Shown here in pieces: positions 31,158-39,933 of a DNA stretch of 49,070 bases. The notes beneath the pieces were generated by a model. The model did no database searches. It was not told the DNA's origin and saw only the letters and a list, made by a program, of their open reading frames with translations. The translations under genes and the position numbers were made by a program. The stretch comes from Phycicoccus flavus (GTDB lineage: Bacteria > Actinomycetota > Actinomycetes > Actinomycetales > Dermatophilaceae): assembly GCF_004025965.2 (NCBI RefSeq), contig NZ_SAYU02000027.1:1-49070 (forward strand), read 5' to 3'. Within the stretch, counting starts at the first letter, position 1; every line of letters begins with the position of its first letter.

Positions 31158-33971
31158 TCAGTCCAGGCGGTCGGCGGCGACGACGCCGCGCAGCACCGCG
31201 TCGACCGCCTGCCGGGCGGTCCGCCGCAGCTCGGGGTCGGTCGCGGCGTCGCCGACCTGGTCGACGAGGTCCACGAGCTGCTTGCACCGCCGCACGAAGT
31301 CCCCGGCCGCCATGTCCTGGCCGCGCAGCACGTCCTCCAGCCGGCCGCCGGACGCCCACCGGTGCACCATCCAGGCCATGCCGCCGTCCGGCATGGAGGT
31401 CGACGGCAGGTCGTGCTCGGTCTCCAGCTCCTCGATGCGCGACCACAGCCGCTCGGTGGCCCGCACGGCCTCGGCGACCTCGTCGTTCGGCATCCGGGGC
31501 GAGACCTCCGCCTCCTCGTGCCGCGGCTCGTGGACCAGCACCGACACCGCGGCGGCCAGGCCGGGCGCGTCGAGCCGCTTCCACACGTCCTCGCGGAGGC
31601 ACTCGGCCGCGAGCAGGTCCCGCTCGCTGTAGAGACGGCGGAGCCGCTGACCCCGCTCGGTGACGAGCGTGCCGCCGTCGGAGAGGTAGCCCAGCCGTTC
31701 CAGGACGTCGCAGATCCGGTCGAAGGTCCGCGCGACGGTGTTCGTGCGGCCCTCGACCCGGCGCTGCAGCCCGGTCGTCTCGCGGCGCAGCCGCCACCAG
31801 CGCTCGGCCCACCGGGCGTGCTCCTCGCGGCGGGGGCACTGGTGGCACGGGTGGTCGCGCAGCTGCCGGCGCAGGTGGTCGACGAGCTCGGTGTCCCCGG
31901 AGGCGGACTCGCCGCGGCCCCGACGCGACGGCGAGTCCTCGATGCCGTGCGGGGTCGCGATCCGCAGGGACGTCGCGAGGTCGCGGCGGGCCTTGGGCGA
32001 CTTGGGGTTGAAGTGCGAGGGCACCTTGACCGTGGCCATGGCCTCGACGGGCTCCGGCACGTCGACGAGGGTGAGCCGGCGGAACTGCTTGTCCTCGGTG
32101 ACGACGCCCGGCCCGGTCGGGGCGCCCTTGGCCGTCCGGGCCGGCTGCACGACGACCGCCCACCCGGCCCGGCGGCCGGACGGGATGCGGATGACGTCGC
32201 CGACCCGCAGCCGCTCCATCGAGACGGCGGCCTCGGCCCGGCGCGAGGCCGCACGCGCCTTGCGGCCGTCCTTCTCGGCGTCGGCGAGCTCGCGGCGGAT
32301 CCGGGCGTACTCGCGGAAGTCGCCGAAGTCGCAGTGCATCGCGTCCGCGTAGCCGTCGAGGCCTTCTTCGTTCCGACGTAGCTGGGTCGCGATGCCGACG
32401 ACGGCGCGGTCGGCCTGGAACTGCGCGAAGGAGGTCTCGAGGAGCTCGCGGGTCGTCTCGCGGCCGACCTGCGCCACGAGGTTGACCGCCATGTTGTAGG
32501 TCGGGCGGAAGCTGGAGCGCAGCGGGTAGGTGCGCGTCGTCGCGAGGCCGCCGACCGCCATCGGGTCCATGCCGCGGGTCCACTGCACGACGGCGTGCCC
32601 CTCGACGTCGATGCCGCGCCGCCCGGCCCGCCCGGTGAGCTGGGTGTACTCCGCCGGGGTGATGTCGACGTGCGCCTCGCCGTTGTACTTGACCAGCTTC
32701 TCGAGGACGACGGTGCGGGCCGGCATGTTGATGCCGAGGGCGAGGGTCTCGGTCGCGAAGACCGCCCGGATCCGGCCGGCGGTGAACAGCTCCTCGACGA
32801 TCTCCCGGAACAGCGGGAGCATCCCGGCGTGGTGCGCGGCGAAGCCCCGGGTCAGGCCCTCGACGAAGTCCCAGTAGCCGAGGACCCCGAGGTCCTCGTC
32901 GGCGAGGGACTCGACCCGGTCCTCGACGTGTCTCCGGATCCGCTCCCCGTCACGCTCCGGCACGAGGCGGGTCCCGGCGGCGAGCAGCTGCCCGACCGCG
33001 GCCTCGCAGCCGACCCGGCTGAAGATGAAGGTGATGGCCGGCAGCAGCCCCTCGCGGTCGAGGTCCTCGACGACCTCGGCCCGGGTCGCGCCGCCGCCCG
33101 GTCGCCCGCCCCGGGCGAACCCCCGGCCGCCGGGGCCGCCCCCGGGCCCGCGGGGCGGTGTGGGGTCGCGGCGGCCGCGCCCGGCGCGCTTGCCCATCCG
33201 CTCGCGGCCCCCGAGCCGCCGGGCGTCCTCGGTGTACCGCCCGCGCTGCTCGGCGCCCCGGATGGCGTGCAGGAGGTCGGGGTTCACCCGGTTGCCCGCG
33301 AAGAGGTCGAACATCGTCGTTCCGACGAGCATGTGCTGGAACAGCGGCACCGGCCGGTGCTCGGAGACGACGACCTCGTGGTTGCCGCGCACCTCTGCCA
33401 GCCAGTCCCCGAACTCCTCGGCGTTGCTCACCGTCGCCGAGAGGGACACCACCTGCACCGACTCCGGCAGGTGGATGATGACCTCCTCCCAGACGGCGCC
33501 GCGGAACCGGTCGGCGAGGTAGTGGACCTCGTCCATGACGACGAACCCCAGCCCGGTGAGCGTCGAGGAGCCCGCGTACATCATGTTGCGCAGGACCTCC
33601 GTCGTCATGACGACGACGGGGGCGTCGCCGTTGACCGAGGAGTCGCCGGTGAGCAGGCCGACGTTCTGGGCGCCGTGCTGCCGGACGAGGTCGTGGTACT
33701 TCTGGTTCGACAGCGCCTTGATCGGCGTCGTGTAGAACGTCTTGCGGCCGGTGGCCAGGCCGAGGTGGACGGCGAACTCCCCGACGATGGTCTTGCCGGC
33801 GCCGGTGGGCGCGGCGACGAGCACGCCCCTGCCCTCCTCGACGGCCTCGCAGGCGCGGAGCTGAAAGTCGTCGAGGGGGAACTCGAGGCCGGCGGTGAAC
33901 CGGCCGAGCTCGGACCGCTCCCGGCGCCCCCGTGCCTTGGCCGCGGCGTACCGCTCGGCGGGACTGGGCAT
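31158..33971 (-). CDS. helY: Ski2/Mtr4-like DEVH-box RNA helicase HelY
   Basis: 937 residues. Motif I is APTGAGKT (54-61), motif II DEVH (147-150), motif III SAT (178-180). The RecA2 motifs read FATETLALGINMPA and QLTGRAGRRGID. The C-terminal half is helical (DSHCT-like region). HelY helicases accompany the tat-paf-proteasome neighbourhood in many actinobacteria. Residues ~261-297 form an Arg/Gly-rich low-complexity insertion. A TAGCCT box six bases before the ATG (plus-strand 33978-33983) predicts a leaderless mRNA. Confidence 0.93.
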   Translation of the reverse strand: MPSPAERYAAAKARGRRERSELGRFTAGLEFPLDDFQLRACEAVEEGRGVLVAAPTGAGKTIVGEFAVHLGLATGRKTFYTTPIKALSNQKYHDLVRQHGAQNVGLLTGDSSVNGDAPVVVMTTEVLRNMMYAGSSTLTGLGFVVMDEVHYLADRFRGAVWEEVIIHLPESVQVVSLSATVSNAEEFGDWLAEVRGNHEVVVSEHRPVPLFQHMLVGTTMFDLFAGNRVNPDLLHAIRGAEQRGRYTEDARRLGGRERMGKRAGRGRRDPTPPRGPGGGPGGRGFARGGRPGGGATRAEVVEDLDREGLLPAITFIFSRVGCEAAVGQLLAAGTRLVPERDGERIRRHVEDRVESLADEDLGVLGYWDFVEGLTRGFAAHHAGMLPLFREIVEELFTAGRIRAVFATETLALGINMPARTVVLEKLVKYNGEAHVDITPAEYTQLTGRAGRRGIDVEGHAVVQWTRGMDPMAVGGLATTRTYPLRSSFRPTYNMAVNLVAQVGRETTRELLETSFAQFQADRAVVGIATQLRRNEEGLDGYADAMHCDFGDFREYARIRRELADAEKDGRKARAASRRAEAAVSMERLRVGDVIRIPSGRRAGWAVVVQPARTAKGAPTGPGVVTEDKQFRRLTLVDVPEPVEAMATVKVPSHFNPKSPKARRDLATSLRIATPHGIEDSPSRRGRGESASGDTELVDHLRRQLRDHPCHQCPRREEHARWAERWWRLRRETTGLQRRVEGRTNTVARTFDRICDVLERLGYLSDGGTLVTERGQRLRRLYSERDLLAAECLREDVWKRLDAPGLAAAVSVLVHEPRHEEAEVSPRMPNDEVAEAVRATERLWSRIEELETEHDLPSTSMPDGGMAWMVHRWASGGRLEDVLRGQDMAAGDFVRRCKQLVDLVDQVGDAATDPELRRTARQAVDAVLRGVVAADRLD

Positions 33972-33992
33972 GACGCCAGGCTACGTCAGCGC

Positions 33993-34883
33993 TCAGGCCA
34001 GCACGTGCAGGGCACCCGGGACGACCCGCAGGTCCAGCGGCAGCGGCGCGAACCGCTCGCCGTCGGCGTAGGCGACGATGCCGCGGGCCTCCAGGCGCAC
34101 CTCCCGCGCCCGCAGCACCTCGACGGCGGGATGGTGCACGTGCTCGCCGCGGAAGACCGAGGGGAACACGCGGAGGAACTCGGGGACGGGCAGCCGGTGC
34201 AGGACGAGGACGTCCAGCAGCCCGTCGTCGAAGGACGCGTCCGGCGTGACCCGCATCCCGCCGCCGTAGGCCGGACCGTTCCCGACGGCGACGAGCATCG
34301 CGTCGGTCACGTGCCGCACACCGTCGAGGGTGAGGACGTACGGGATCGGCCGGAAGACCGGCAGCTCGCGCAGGACGGCGAGGGTGTAGCGCGTCGCGCC
34401 CGTCGGCCACCGCCAGCGGTTGGCCCGCTCGTTGACGACGGCGTCGAACCCGGCGGCGAGGACCCCGACGAACCAGCGGGGCTCACCGGGGCCGCCCACG
34501 CTGCGAACGGCGTCGACCGCGCGGGTCCGGCCGGCGAGGACCCGCTCGACGGCCGCCGCCGGGTCGCGGACGGGCAGGCCGAGCTCGCGGGCGATGTCGT
34601 TCCCGGTCCCGGCCGCGACGATCCCGAGCGGCACGTCGGTGCCGGCGCACACGCTGGCACCGAGGTGCACCATGCCGTCACCGCCCACCACGACGAGGGC
34701 GTCGACGGAGCGGTCGGCGACGGCCGCCCGTGCCCGGGCCAGCGCGCCCGCGGCGTCGGCGGCGGACAGGTCGTGCACGTCGGCGCCGGCGCTCCGCAGC
34801 AGGTCCAGCACGTCGCGGCCGGTCCGGCGGCCGGCGTTCCTCCCCGCCGTCGGGTTGACGACGATCCCGAGCCGCGGCGCCAT
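33993..34883 (-). CDS. Diacylglycerol/sphingosine kinase-like lipid kinase
   Basis: 296 residues of the DAGK/LCB5 type: LGIVVNPTAGRNAGRR, VVVGGDGMVHLGA (GGDG nucleotide loop), and PLGIVAAGTGNDIARELGLP. A C-terminal beta-sandwich includes VAVGNGPAYGGGMRVTPDASFDDGLLDVLV. It would phosphorylate a lipid, possibly diacylglycerol or an undecaprenol-like compound. The ATG is preferred over an upstream GTG because TAGCGT lies seven bases before it. Confidence 0.9.
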   Translation of the reverse strand: MAPRLGIVVNPTAGRNAGRRTGRDVLDLLRSAGADVHDLSAADAAGALARARAAVADRSVDALVVVGGDGMVHLGASVCAGTDVPLGIVAAGTGNDIARELGLPVRDPAAAVERVLAGRTRAVDAVRSVGGPGEPRWFVGVLAAGFDAVVNERANRWRWPTGATRYTLAVLRELPVFRPIPYVLTLDGVRHVTDAMLVAVGNGPAYGGGMRVTPDASFDDGLLDVLVLHRLPVPEFLRVFPSVFRGEHVHHPAVEVLRAREVRLEARGIVAYADGERFAPLPLDLRVVPGALHVLA

Positions 34884-34910
34884 GCCGCGCACGCTAGCGG
34901 GTCGGTGACC

Positions 34911-35723
34911 TCAGAGCTCGGAGGCCTCGGTGTCGTCGACCTCCAGCCACTCCGGACGGTTGGCCTCGCGGCGTTTGTCCATCCGATGGCAGAGGAACCA
35001 GGCCGCGAAGTACAGGACGACCAGCGGCGCGGCGAAGACGAACATCGTGAACGGGTCGGCGGTGGGCGTGGCGACGGCGGCGAACACGAAGATGAGGACG
35101 ATCGCGACCCGCCAGCCCTGGATGAGCTTGGCGGCCGGCAGGACCCCGATGAGGTTGAGCCCGACGAGGAAGACGGGGAAGAGGAAGCCCAGGCCGAAGA
35201 CGAGGATGAAGCGGGTGACGAACGAGAAGTACATCGACACCTGCTGGATGTTCGACGTCCCGTCCGGTGACAGCCCGTAGAGGATCGAGAGGCTCTGCGG
35301 CAGGATCGTGTAGCCCAGCCAGCACCCGGCGAGGAACAGCGGCACCGTGGCGGCGATGAACGTCAGGGACAGCCGCTTCTCCTTGCGGGTCAGCCCCGGG
35401 ACGATGAACGCCCACAGCTGGTACATCCACACCGGGCTGGACCCGATGACGCCGACGAAGATCGACAGGCTGATGAGGTTGCTGAACGCCGACGTCGCCT
35501 CGGCGAAGTTCAGGCTGATGTCGTTGCGCGGGTGGGCGTCGGCGTAGGCCTGGAACGGCGCCTTGAGGAACTCGAAGATCGGGTCGTAGAAGTACCCCGC
35601 GAGAAGGGCCCCGACGAGCACGGCGGCAGCCGACAGGAACAGACGCCGACGGAACTCCTTGAAGTGTTCCGTCAGCGTCATCCGGCCCTCGGGGTCGCGA
35701 GGGCGTCGGCGCGGGAGGGCCAT
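34911..35723 (-). CDS. tatC: Sec-independent protein translocase subunit TatC
   Basis: 270 residues, six transmembrane segments. RMTLTEHFKEFRRRLF is the conserved TatC N-terminus that recognises twin-arginine signals, and FVPG-like FIVPGLTRKEKR follows TM2. TatC is the receptor core of the Tat export pathway for folded proteins. An ATG 14 codons later is a possible start. It follows tatA on the same strand. A Tat-type substrate is predicted at the right edge of the window. Confidence 0.95.
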   Translation of the reverse strand: MALPRRRPRDPEGRMTLTEHFKEFRRRLFLSAAAVLVGALLAGYFYDPIFEFLKAPFQAYADAHPRNDISLNFAEATSAFSNLISLSIFVGVIGSSPVWMYQLWAFIVPGLTRKEKRLSLTFIAATVPLFLAGCWLGYTILPQSLSILYGLSPDGTSNIQQVSMYFSFVTRFILVFGLGFLFPVFLVGLNLIGVLPAAKLIQGWRVAIVLIFVFAAVATPTADPFTMFVFAAPLVVLYFAAWFLCHRMDKRREANRPEWLEVDDTEASEL

Positions 35724-35744
35724 CGAGCGCGAGAACCCCCGGCG

Positions 35745-36050
35745 TCAGGCGCCGGTGCCGGACTGGTTGTCCGTGCGCGGGGTCCGCTCGTGGACGGCGT
35801 TGCCGTCCGGGTCCGGACGCACGGTGTCGTCGACCGAGCGCTCGCGCGCGAGGTCGCCGCGGACGGTGTCGGAGGAGGCGTCGGTCTTGCCCGCCTGGTG
35901 CTCCTTCTTCATCTCGTCGACCTCGGACTTGAACACCCGGGCCGACCGGCCGAGGCTGCGGGCCGCGTCCGGGAGACGCTTCCACCCGAAGATGAGGATG
36001 ACGAGCACCGCGATGATGATGATCTCTGGTGCTCCGAAGTTCCTGAGCAT
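35745..36050 (-). CDS. tatA: Sec-independent protein translocase subunit TatA
   Basis: 101 residues: a short N-terminal transmembrane helix ([15 protein letters not shown]), the [21 protein letters not shown] hinge and amphipathic helix, then an acidic, disordered tail with many Asp/Glu/Arg. TatA forms the translocation pore with TatC. It is encoded between a small membrane protein gene and tatC in an operon that appears to start at pafB. Confidence 0.94.
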   Translation of the reverse strand: MLRNFGAPEIIIIAVLVILIFGWKRLPDAARSLGRSARVFKSEVDEMKKEHQAGKTDASSDTVRGDLARERSVDDTVRPDPDGNAVHERTPRTDNQSGTGA

Positions 36051-36084
36051 GCCTGGTCCCGCCCTTCCGCGGTCGATGTCCCTG

Positions 36085-36399
36085 TCACTGTACGCGGGCC
36101 CAGCGTGGCATCCGCCGCGACCGTCGCGCGAGCCGGGCGGACCGCTGCTGTTCCCGCTGCGTCCGATACTGCTCCCGGACGCTGTGCGGATCCTGCGTGA
36201 CCGCTGTGACGCCCTCCGTCTCGGCCCGCATCCGTTCGCCGTGCGTCTCCAGCGCCTCCAGGGTCCGGGTCGCCCGGCCGACCTCCGCGGCCAGGGCCCT
36301 GGCGCTGCGCCAGGCGTCGCGCACCCGCAGGCCGACGAGCACCCCGCCACCGAGCACGAGGACCGCCCAGAGCAGCACCCAGCCCCACGAGGGCAGCAC
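36085..36399 (-). CDS. Small single-pass membrane protein with coiled coil
   Basis: 104 residues. Residues ~4-25 ([20 protein letters not shown]) form one membrane helix. The following ~45 residues ([25 protein letters not shown]) form a coiled coil, and the tail is strongly basic ([18 protein letters not shown]). No family recognised. It starts three bases after the pafC stop and precedes tatA, so expression with both is likely. Function is unknown. Confidence 0.7.
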   Translation of the reverse strand: MLPSWGWVLLWAVLVLGGGVLVGLRVRDAWRSARALAAEVGRATRTLEALETHGERMRAETEGVTAVTQDPHSVREQYRTQREQQRSARLARRSRRMPRWARVQ

Positions 36400-36401
36400 G
36401 G

Positions 36402-37391
36402 TCAGGACCGCCCGGCCGCGCCGTAGCCGTCCAGGGCGGCCGCGGCGCCCTCACGGACCTCCGCGACGACGTCGGCGGGCTCGAGGACGACGCCGCGGCC
36501 CCCGAGCCGCCACAGCAGGCGCCGCAGCCAGGCGGTGTCGGCGGTCCGCAGCCGCACGCGCCGGCCGCCGCCCTCGTCGGCCGGGACCTCCTCGACGGAG
36601 TCGACGGCGTAGTAGTCCGACACCCAGGTCGCGCCGGGCAGCAGGTGCAGCAGCACCGACACGTCGTCCGCGGCCGGACGGAAGGTGCCCTCGGACAGGT
36701 CCCGCTCGGTGGCCTGGGGCGGCGGGGTGCCGTCGACGTCGAGCACCTCGAGCTCCTCGACCCGGTCCATCCGGAACAGCCGGGTGTCCTCGGCCCGGTG
36801 GCACCAGCCCTCGAGGTACCACTGGCCGTCGATGCCGACGACCCGCATGGGGTCGACGTCGCGCTCGGTGGCCTCGTCGCGGGCCGGGACGACGTAGCGC
36901 AGGTGCACCCGTCGTTGGCCGGCGATGGCCCGTCGGGCCCGGGCGAGCAGCTCGGCCGAGCCGCCCTCGGCGACCTCGGCCCGCACCCGGTCGGCGGGGG
37001 CGGCGGCATCTCCCGCCGCCGACTCCAGCTTGGCCAGGGCGCGGTCCACGGCGTCGCGCTCGTCGAGCCCGGGCACCTCGCGCAGGGCGCGGAGCCCGAC
37101 GATGAGGGTCACGGCCTCGTCGACCCCGAGCCGCAGGGGCCGGGCGATGGAGTCGGCGTTGCCGACGAAGACCCGGCCGCCCTCCCAGTCGGCCTCGATG
37201 AGCTCGTCGGGCATCTGCCCGTAGCCGCAGAGGAAGAGCAGCTGGAGGTCGGCCTCGAGCTGCTCGGTGCTGACGCCGAGGTCGGCGGCGGCGCGGGTGA
37301 CGTCGATGCCCTGGCGGTTGACGAGCCACGGGACCATCGTCAGCAGGCGGGTGAGCCGGGCGGTCGCCGTCTCCTGGGCCGCGGGCGGCAT
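36402..37391 (-). CDS. pafC: WYL-domain transcriptional regulator PafC
   Basis: 329 residues. An N-terminal winged HTH (RLTRLLTMVPWLVNRQGIDV, LGVSTEQLEADLQLLFLCG) is followed by a WYL domain with GQWYLEGWCHRAEDTRLFRMDRV. PafB and PafC form the heterodimeric activator of the mycobacterial DNA-damage response. The start overlaps the pafB stop as TGATG. Confidence 0.92.
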   Translation of the reverse strand: MPPAAQETATARLTRLLTMVPWLVNRQGIDVTRAAADLGVSTEQLEADLQLLFLCGYGQMPDELIEADWEGGRVFVGNADSIARPLRLGVDEAVTLIVGLRALREVPGLDERDAVDRALAKLESAAGDAAAPADRVRAEVAEGGSAELLARARRAIAGQRRVHLRYVVPARDEATERDVDPMRVVGIDGQWYLEGWCHRAEDTRLFRMDRVEELEVLDVDGTPPPQATERDLSEGTFRPAADDVSVLLHLLPGATWVSDYYAVDSVEEVPADEGGGRRVRLRTADTAWLRRLLWRLGGRGVVLEPADVVAEVREGAAAALDGYGAAGRS

Positions 37392-38404
37392 CAGCCCTCC
37401 CCTCCCCCGTGGGCCACGAGGGCGCCGCGCAGGCGGGCCACGACGGCGTCGACGAGCTCGGGCGGCTGCTCGGCGACGACGTCGGCGCCGTAGCCCGCGA
37501 CCTCCTCGGCGAAGGCGTCGAGGTCGCCGTAGTCGAGGTCGACGAGCGACCAGAGCTCGTCGACCTCGCCGACGGTCCGCGCGCGGCGGCGCAGCGCGTG
37601 GCCGGCGCCGCGGCGCACCCGCAGGACCGCCGGGCTGGGCTGGGTCGGCGGCGCGGCGACGGCGCGGGTCATCACCTCGGCCTCGTGGTCCGCGGGGACC
37701 TCGAAGGCGCCGGCGCGCCCGACCGTGCGCACCGGGCCGGTGATCCGGGAGAGCCGGAAGACCCGGGGGGCCTCGCGGTCCTCGTCCCAGGCGTTGAGGT
37801 ACCAGCGGCCGTGCCACGAGACGAGCGACCAGGGCCGGACGTGCCGTTCGGTGACCTCGGCGGCCTCCGGTCGGCGGTAGCCGAAGCGGAGGCGCACCCG
37901 GCGCAGCACGGCGTCCTTGACGACGTCGAACGCGGGCTCGGCGGTCCGCAGCCGGGGCTCGATCCCGATGAGGGCGCCCTCGTCCCGCTCGACCCCGGCG
38001 GCCCGCAGCTTGCGCAGCGCCTGGGCCGCCGGACCGGCCAGCGAGGCCTGGGCCCAGGTCCGGCTGGCGAGACCGAGGACGGCGAGCTCGTCGGGCTCGA
38101 AGGCGATGTCGGGCAGGGCGTAGTCGCGCTGGTGGATCCGGTAGCCGGGTTCGTCCTCCCAGAGCACGTCGATGTCCTCGGTGACCAGCGGGATGCCGAG
38201 CTCGCGCAGCTCGTCCTTGTCGCGCTCGAACATCCGCTCGAAGGCCTCGGCGCTGGCCCCGGTGTCGTACTGCGGCACGAGCCGGCGGATCTGCGCCTTG
38301 GGCAGCGGCCGCCGGGTGTAGAGGAGGACGAGGACGAGGTTGAGCAGCCGCTCGGTCTTGGCCTGCGCCGCGCTCGGCGCACCGCCCCCGGTCTCGCTCG
38401 TCAC
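37391..38404 (-). CDS. pafB: WYL-domain transcriptional regulator PafB
   Basis: 337 residues: an HTH with KTERLLNLVLVLLYTRRPL and ERDKDELRELGIPL, and a WYL domain with GRWYLNAWDEDREAPRVFRLSRI. With PafC it activates DNA-repair genes after damage. The GTG has TACCGT seven bases upstream (plus-strand 38412-38417). It is divergent from a DUF3866 gene with only 35 bp between the starts, so the two promoters overlap the opposite coding ends. Confidence 0.93.
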   Translation of the reverse strand: MTSETGGGAPSAAQAKTERLLNLVLVLLYTRRPLPKAQIRRLVPQYDTGASAEAFERMFERDKDELRELGIPLVTEDIDVLWEDEPGYRIHQRDYALPDIAFEPDELAVLGLASRTWAQASLAGPAAQALRKLRAAGVERDEGALIGIEPRLRTAEPAFDVVKDAVLRRVRLRFGYRRPEAAEVTERHVRPWSLVSWHGRWYLNAWDEDREAPRVFRLSRITGPVRTVGRAGAFEVPADHEAEVMTRAVAAPPTQPSPAVLRVRRGAGHALRRRARTVGEVDELWSLVDLDYGDLDAFAEEVAGYGADVVAEQPPELVDAVVARLRGALVAHGGGEG

Positions 38405-38411
38405 CCGGGAG

Positions 38412-38433
38412 ACGGTACACGGGCGGCTACGCT
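38412..38433. promoter_or_regulatory. Back-to-back leaderless promoters, pafB and DUF3866
   Basis: Minus-strand TACCGT (38412-38417) serves pafB and plus-strand TACGCT (38428-38433) serves the DUF3866 gene. They are ten bases apart and point outward, so each -35 region would fall inside the other gene's first codons. Confidence 0.55.
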
Positions 38434-38439
38434 GCCCGC

Positions 38440-39537
38440 GTGATGCAGTGGCGCGCCGGGACCGTCCGCGAAGAGGTCCGGCGGTGGCCCGGCGCGAGCG
38501 AGCTCACGGTGGTCCTCGACGGCTCCGGCGAGGAGGTCCGCGCCCTCGCCTACACCGCCGTCACCGGGGCCCCTGAGCCCGGCGAGACCGTGCTGCTCAA
38601 CGCCTCGGCGCTTCTGCGCGGTCTCGGCACCGGCGGGCTCGCGTTCGTCGTCGCCCGCCCGGACGCCCTGCTCGCGGACCCGCCGGCCGGTCCCGGGCAC
38701 ATCGTCAAGGCCCGGTACACCCCGCTGCAGCAGATGCTCCTGGCCGTCGACGAGCAGGACAGCCCGCACCACGACCTGCTGGCCGAGGCCGACGACCTCG
38801 ACGGGCTGCCGGTGGTCGTCGCCGACCTGCACAGCGCGCTGCCCGCGGTGGTCGCCGGCGTGCACGCGGTGGCGCCGCAGGCCCGGGTGGCGTACGTGAT
38901 GACCGACGGCGGCGCGCTGCCCGCGGCCTTCTCCCGGGCGGTCGCGGGGCTGCGCGAGGCCGGCCGCCTCGTCGCCTGCCTCACCGTCGGGCAGGCGTTC
39001 GGCGGCGACCACGAGGCCGTCACCGTGCACACCGGGCTGCTCGCCGCCCTCCACGTCGTCGGCGCGGACGTCGTCGTCGTCGCCCAGGGTCCGGGGAACG
39101 TCGGCACGGGCACGCGGTGGGGGTACTCGGGCGTCGCCGCGGCCGAGGCCCTCCACGCCGCCGACGTGCTCGGTGGCCGGGCGGTCGCCTCGCTGCGGGT
39201 GTCCGGGGCCGACGCCCGCGACCGGCACCGCGGCATCAGCCACCACAGCCGCACGGCGTACGGGAGCGCCCTGCTCGTGCCCGCCGACGTGCCGGTGACC
39301 CGGCTGCCGGACCCCGCGCTCGACGCTCTGGTCCGCTCGCAGGCCGACGCGCTCGTCACCGGGGCCCGCGCCCGGCTCACCGTCGTCGACGTGCCGGTCG
39401 ACGGGCTCGACGACGCGCTGCGGAGCTCGTCCGTGCCCCTCTCGACGATGGGGCGCGGCTACGCGCAGGACCCGGCGCCCTTTCTCGTGGCGGCCGCGGC
39501 CGGCGCGCACGCGGCGTCGCTCAGCGCACGTCCATGA
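38440..39537 (+). CDS. DUF3866 family protein
   Basis: 365 residues of an actinobacterial family with unknown function. Typical segments are GHIVKARYTPLQQMLLAVDEQDSPH, VVADLHSALPAVVAGVHAV, VACLTVGQAFGGDHEAVTVHTGL and VVAQGPGNVGTGTRWGYSG. TACGCT lies six bases before the GTG; an ATG follows immediately as codon two. The end overlaps the convergent FKBP gene by 17 bases. No membrane segments or catalytic motif are evident. Confidence 0.85.
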   Translation: MMQWRAGTVREEVRRWPGASELTVVLDGSGEEVRALAYTAVTGAPEPGETVLLNASALLRGLGTGGLAFVVARPDALLADPPAGPGHIVKARYTPLQQMLLAVDEQDSPHHDLLAEADDLDGLPVVVADLHSALPAVVAGVHAVAPQARVAYVMTDGGALPAAFSRAVAGLREAGRLVACLTVGQAFGGDHEAVTVHTGLLAALHVVGADVVVVAQGPGNVGTGTRWGYSGVAAAEALHAADVLGGRAVASLRVSGADARDRHRGISHHSRTAYGSALLVPADVPVTRLPDPALDALVRSQADALVTGARARLTVVDVPVDGLDDALRSSSVPLSTMGRGYAQDPAPFLVAAAAGAHAASLSARP

Positions 39538-39898
39538 GGTCGACGACGAAGACGAGGGACTCTCCGGGCGCGATGACCCCGCCCGCGCCGCGGTCGCCGT
39601 AGGCCTTGTGCGGCGGGATGAGCAGCTTGCGGCGCCCGCCGACCTTCATCCCGACGATGCCCTCGTCCCAGCCGGCGATGACCATGCCGACGCCCAGCCG
39701 GAAGTCCAGCGGCTGGCCGCGGTTCCACGAGGCGTCGAACTCCTCGCCGGTCGAGTACGCCACCCCGACGTAGTGCGCGAGGACGGTGCTGCCCGGCGTG
39801 GCCTCCGCGCCGTCACCGACGGTGATGTCCTCGACGACGAGCTCGGTGGGCGGCTCGTCCCCGGGGAAGTCGATCTCGGGCTTCGTGGGCTCGCTCAT
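39521..39898 (-). CDS. FKBP-type peptidyl-prolyl isomerase
   Basis: 125 residues with one FKBP domain: VLAHYVGVAYSTGEEFDASWNRGQPLDFRLG, VIAGWDEGIVGMKVGGRRKLLIPPHKAYGD and LVFVVDLMDV. Catalytic-pocket aromatic and acidic residues are in place. No signal peptide, so it is a cytoplasmic folding catalyst. AGGAG precedes the ATG. It lies 35 bp downstream of a two-domain FKBP lipoprotein gene and probably shares its operon. Confidence 0.92.
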   Translation of the reverse strand: MSEPTKPEIDFPGDEPPTELVVEDITVGDGAEATPGSTVLAHYVGVAYSTGEEFDASWNRGQPLDFRLGVGMVIAGWDEGIVGMKVGGRRKLLIPPHKAYGDRGAGGVIAPGESLVFVVDLMDVR

Positions 39899-39933
39899 GG
39901 GTGCTCCTGGGGTCGGTGGTCTGCGGCGACGGC

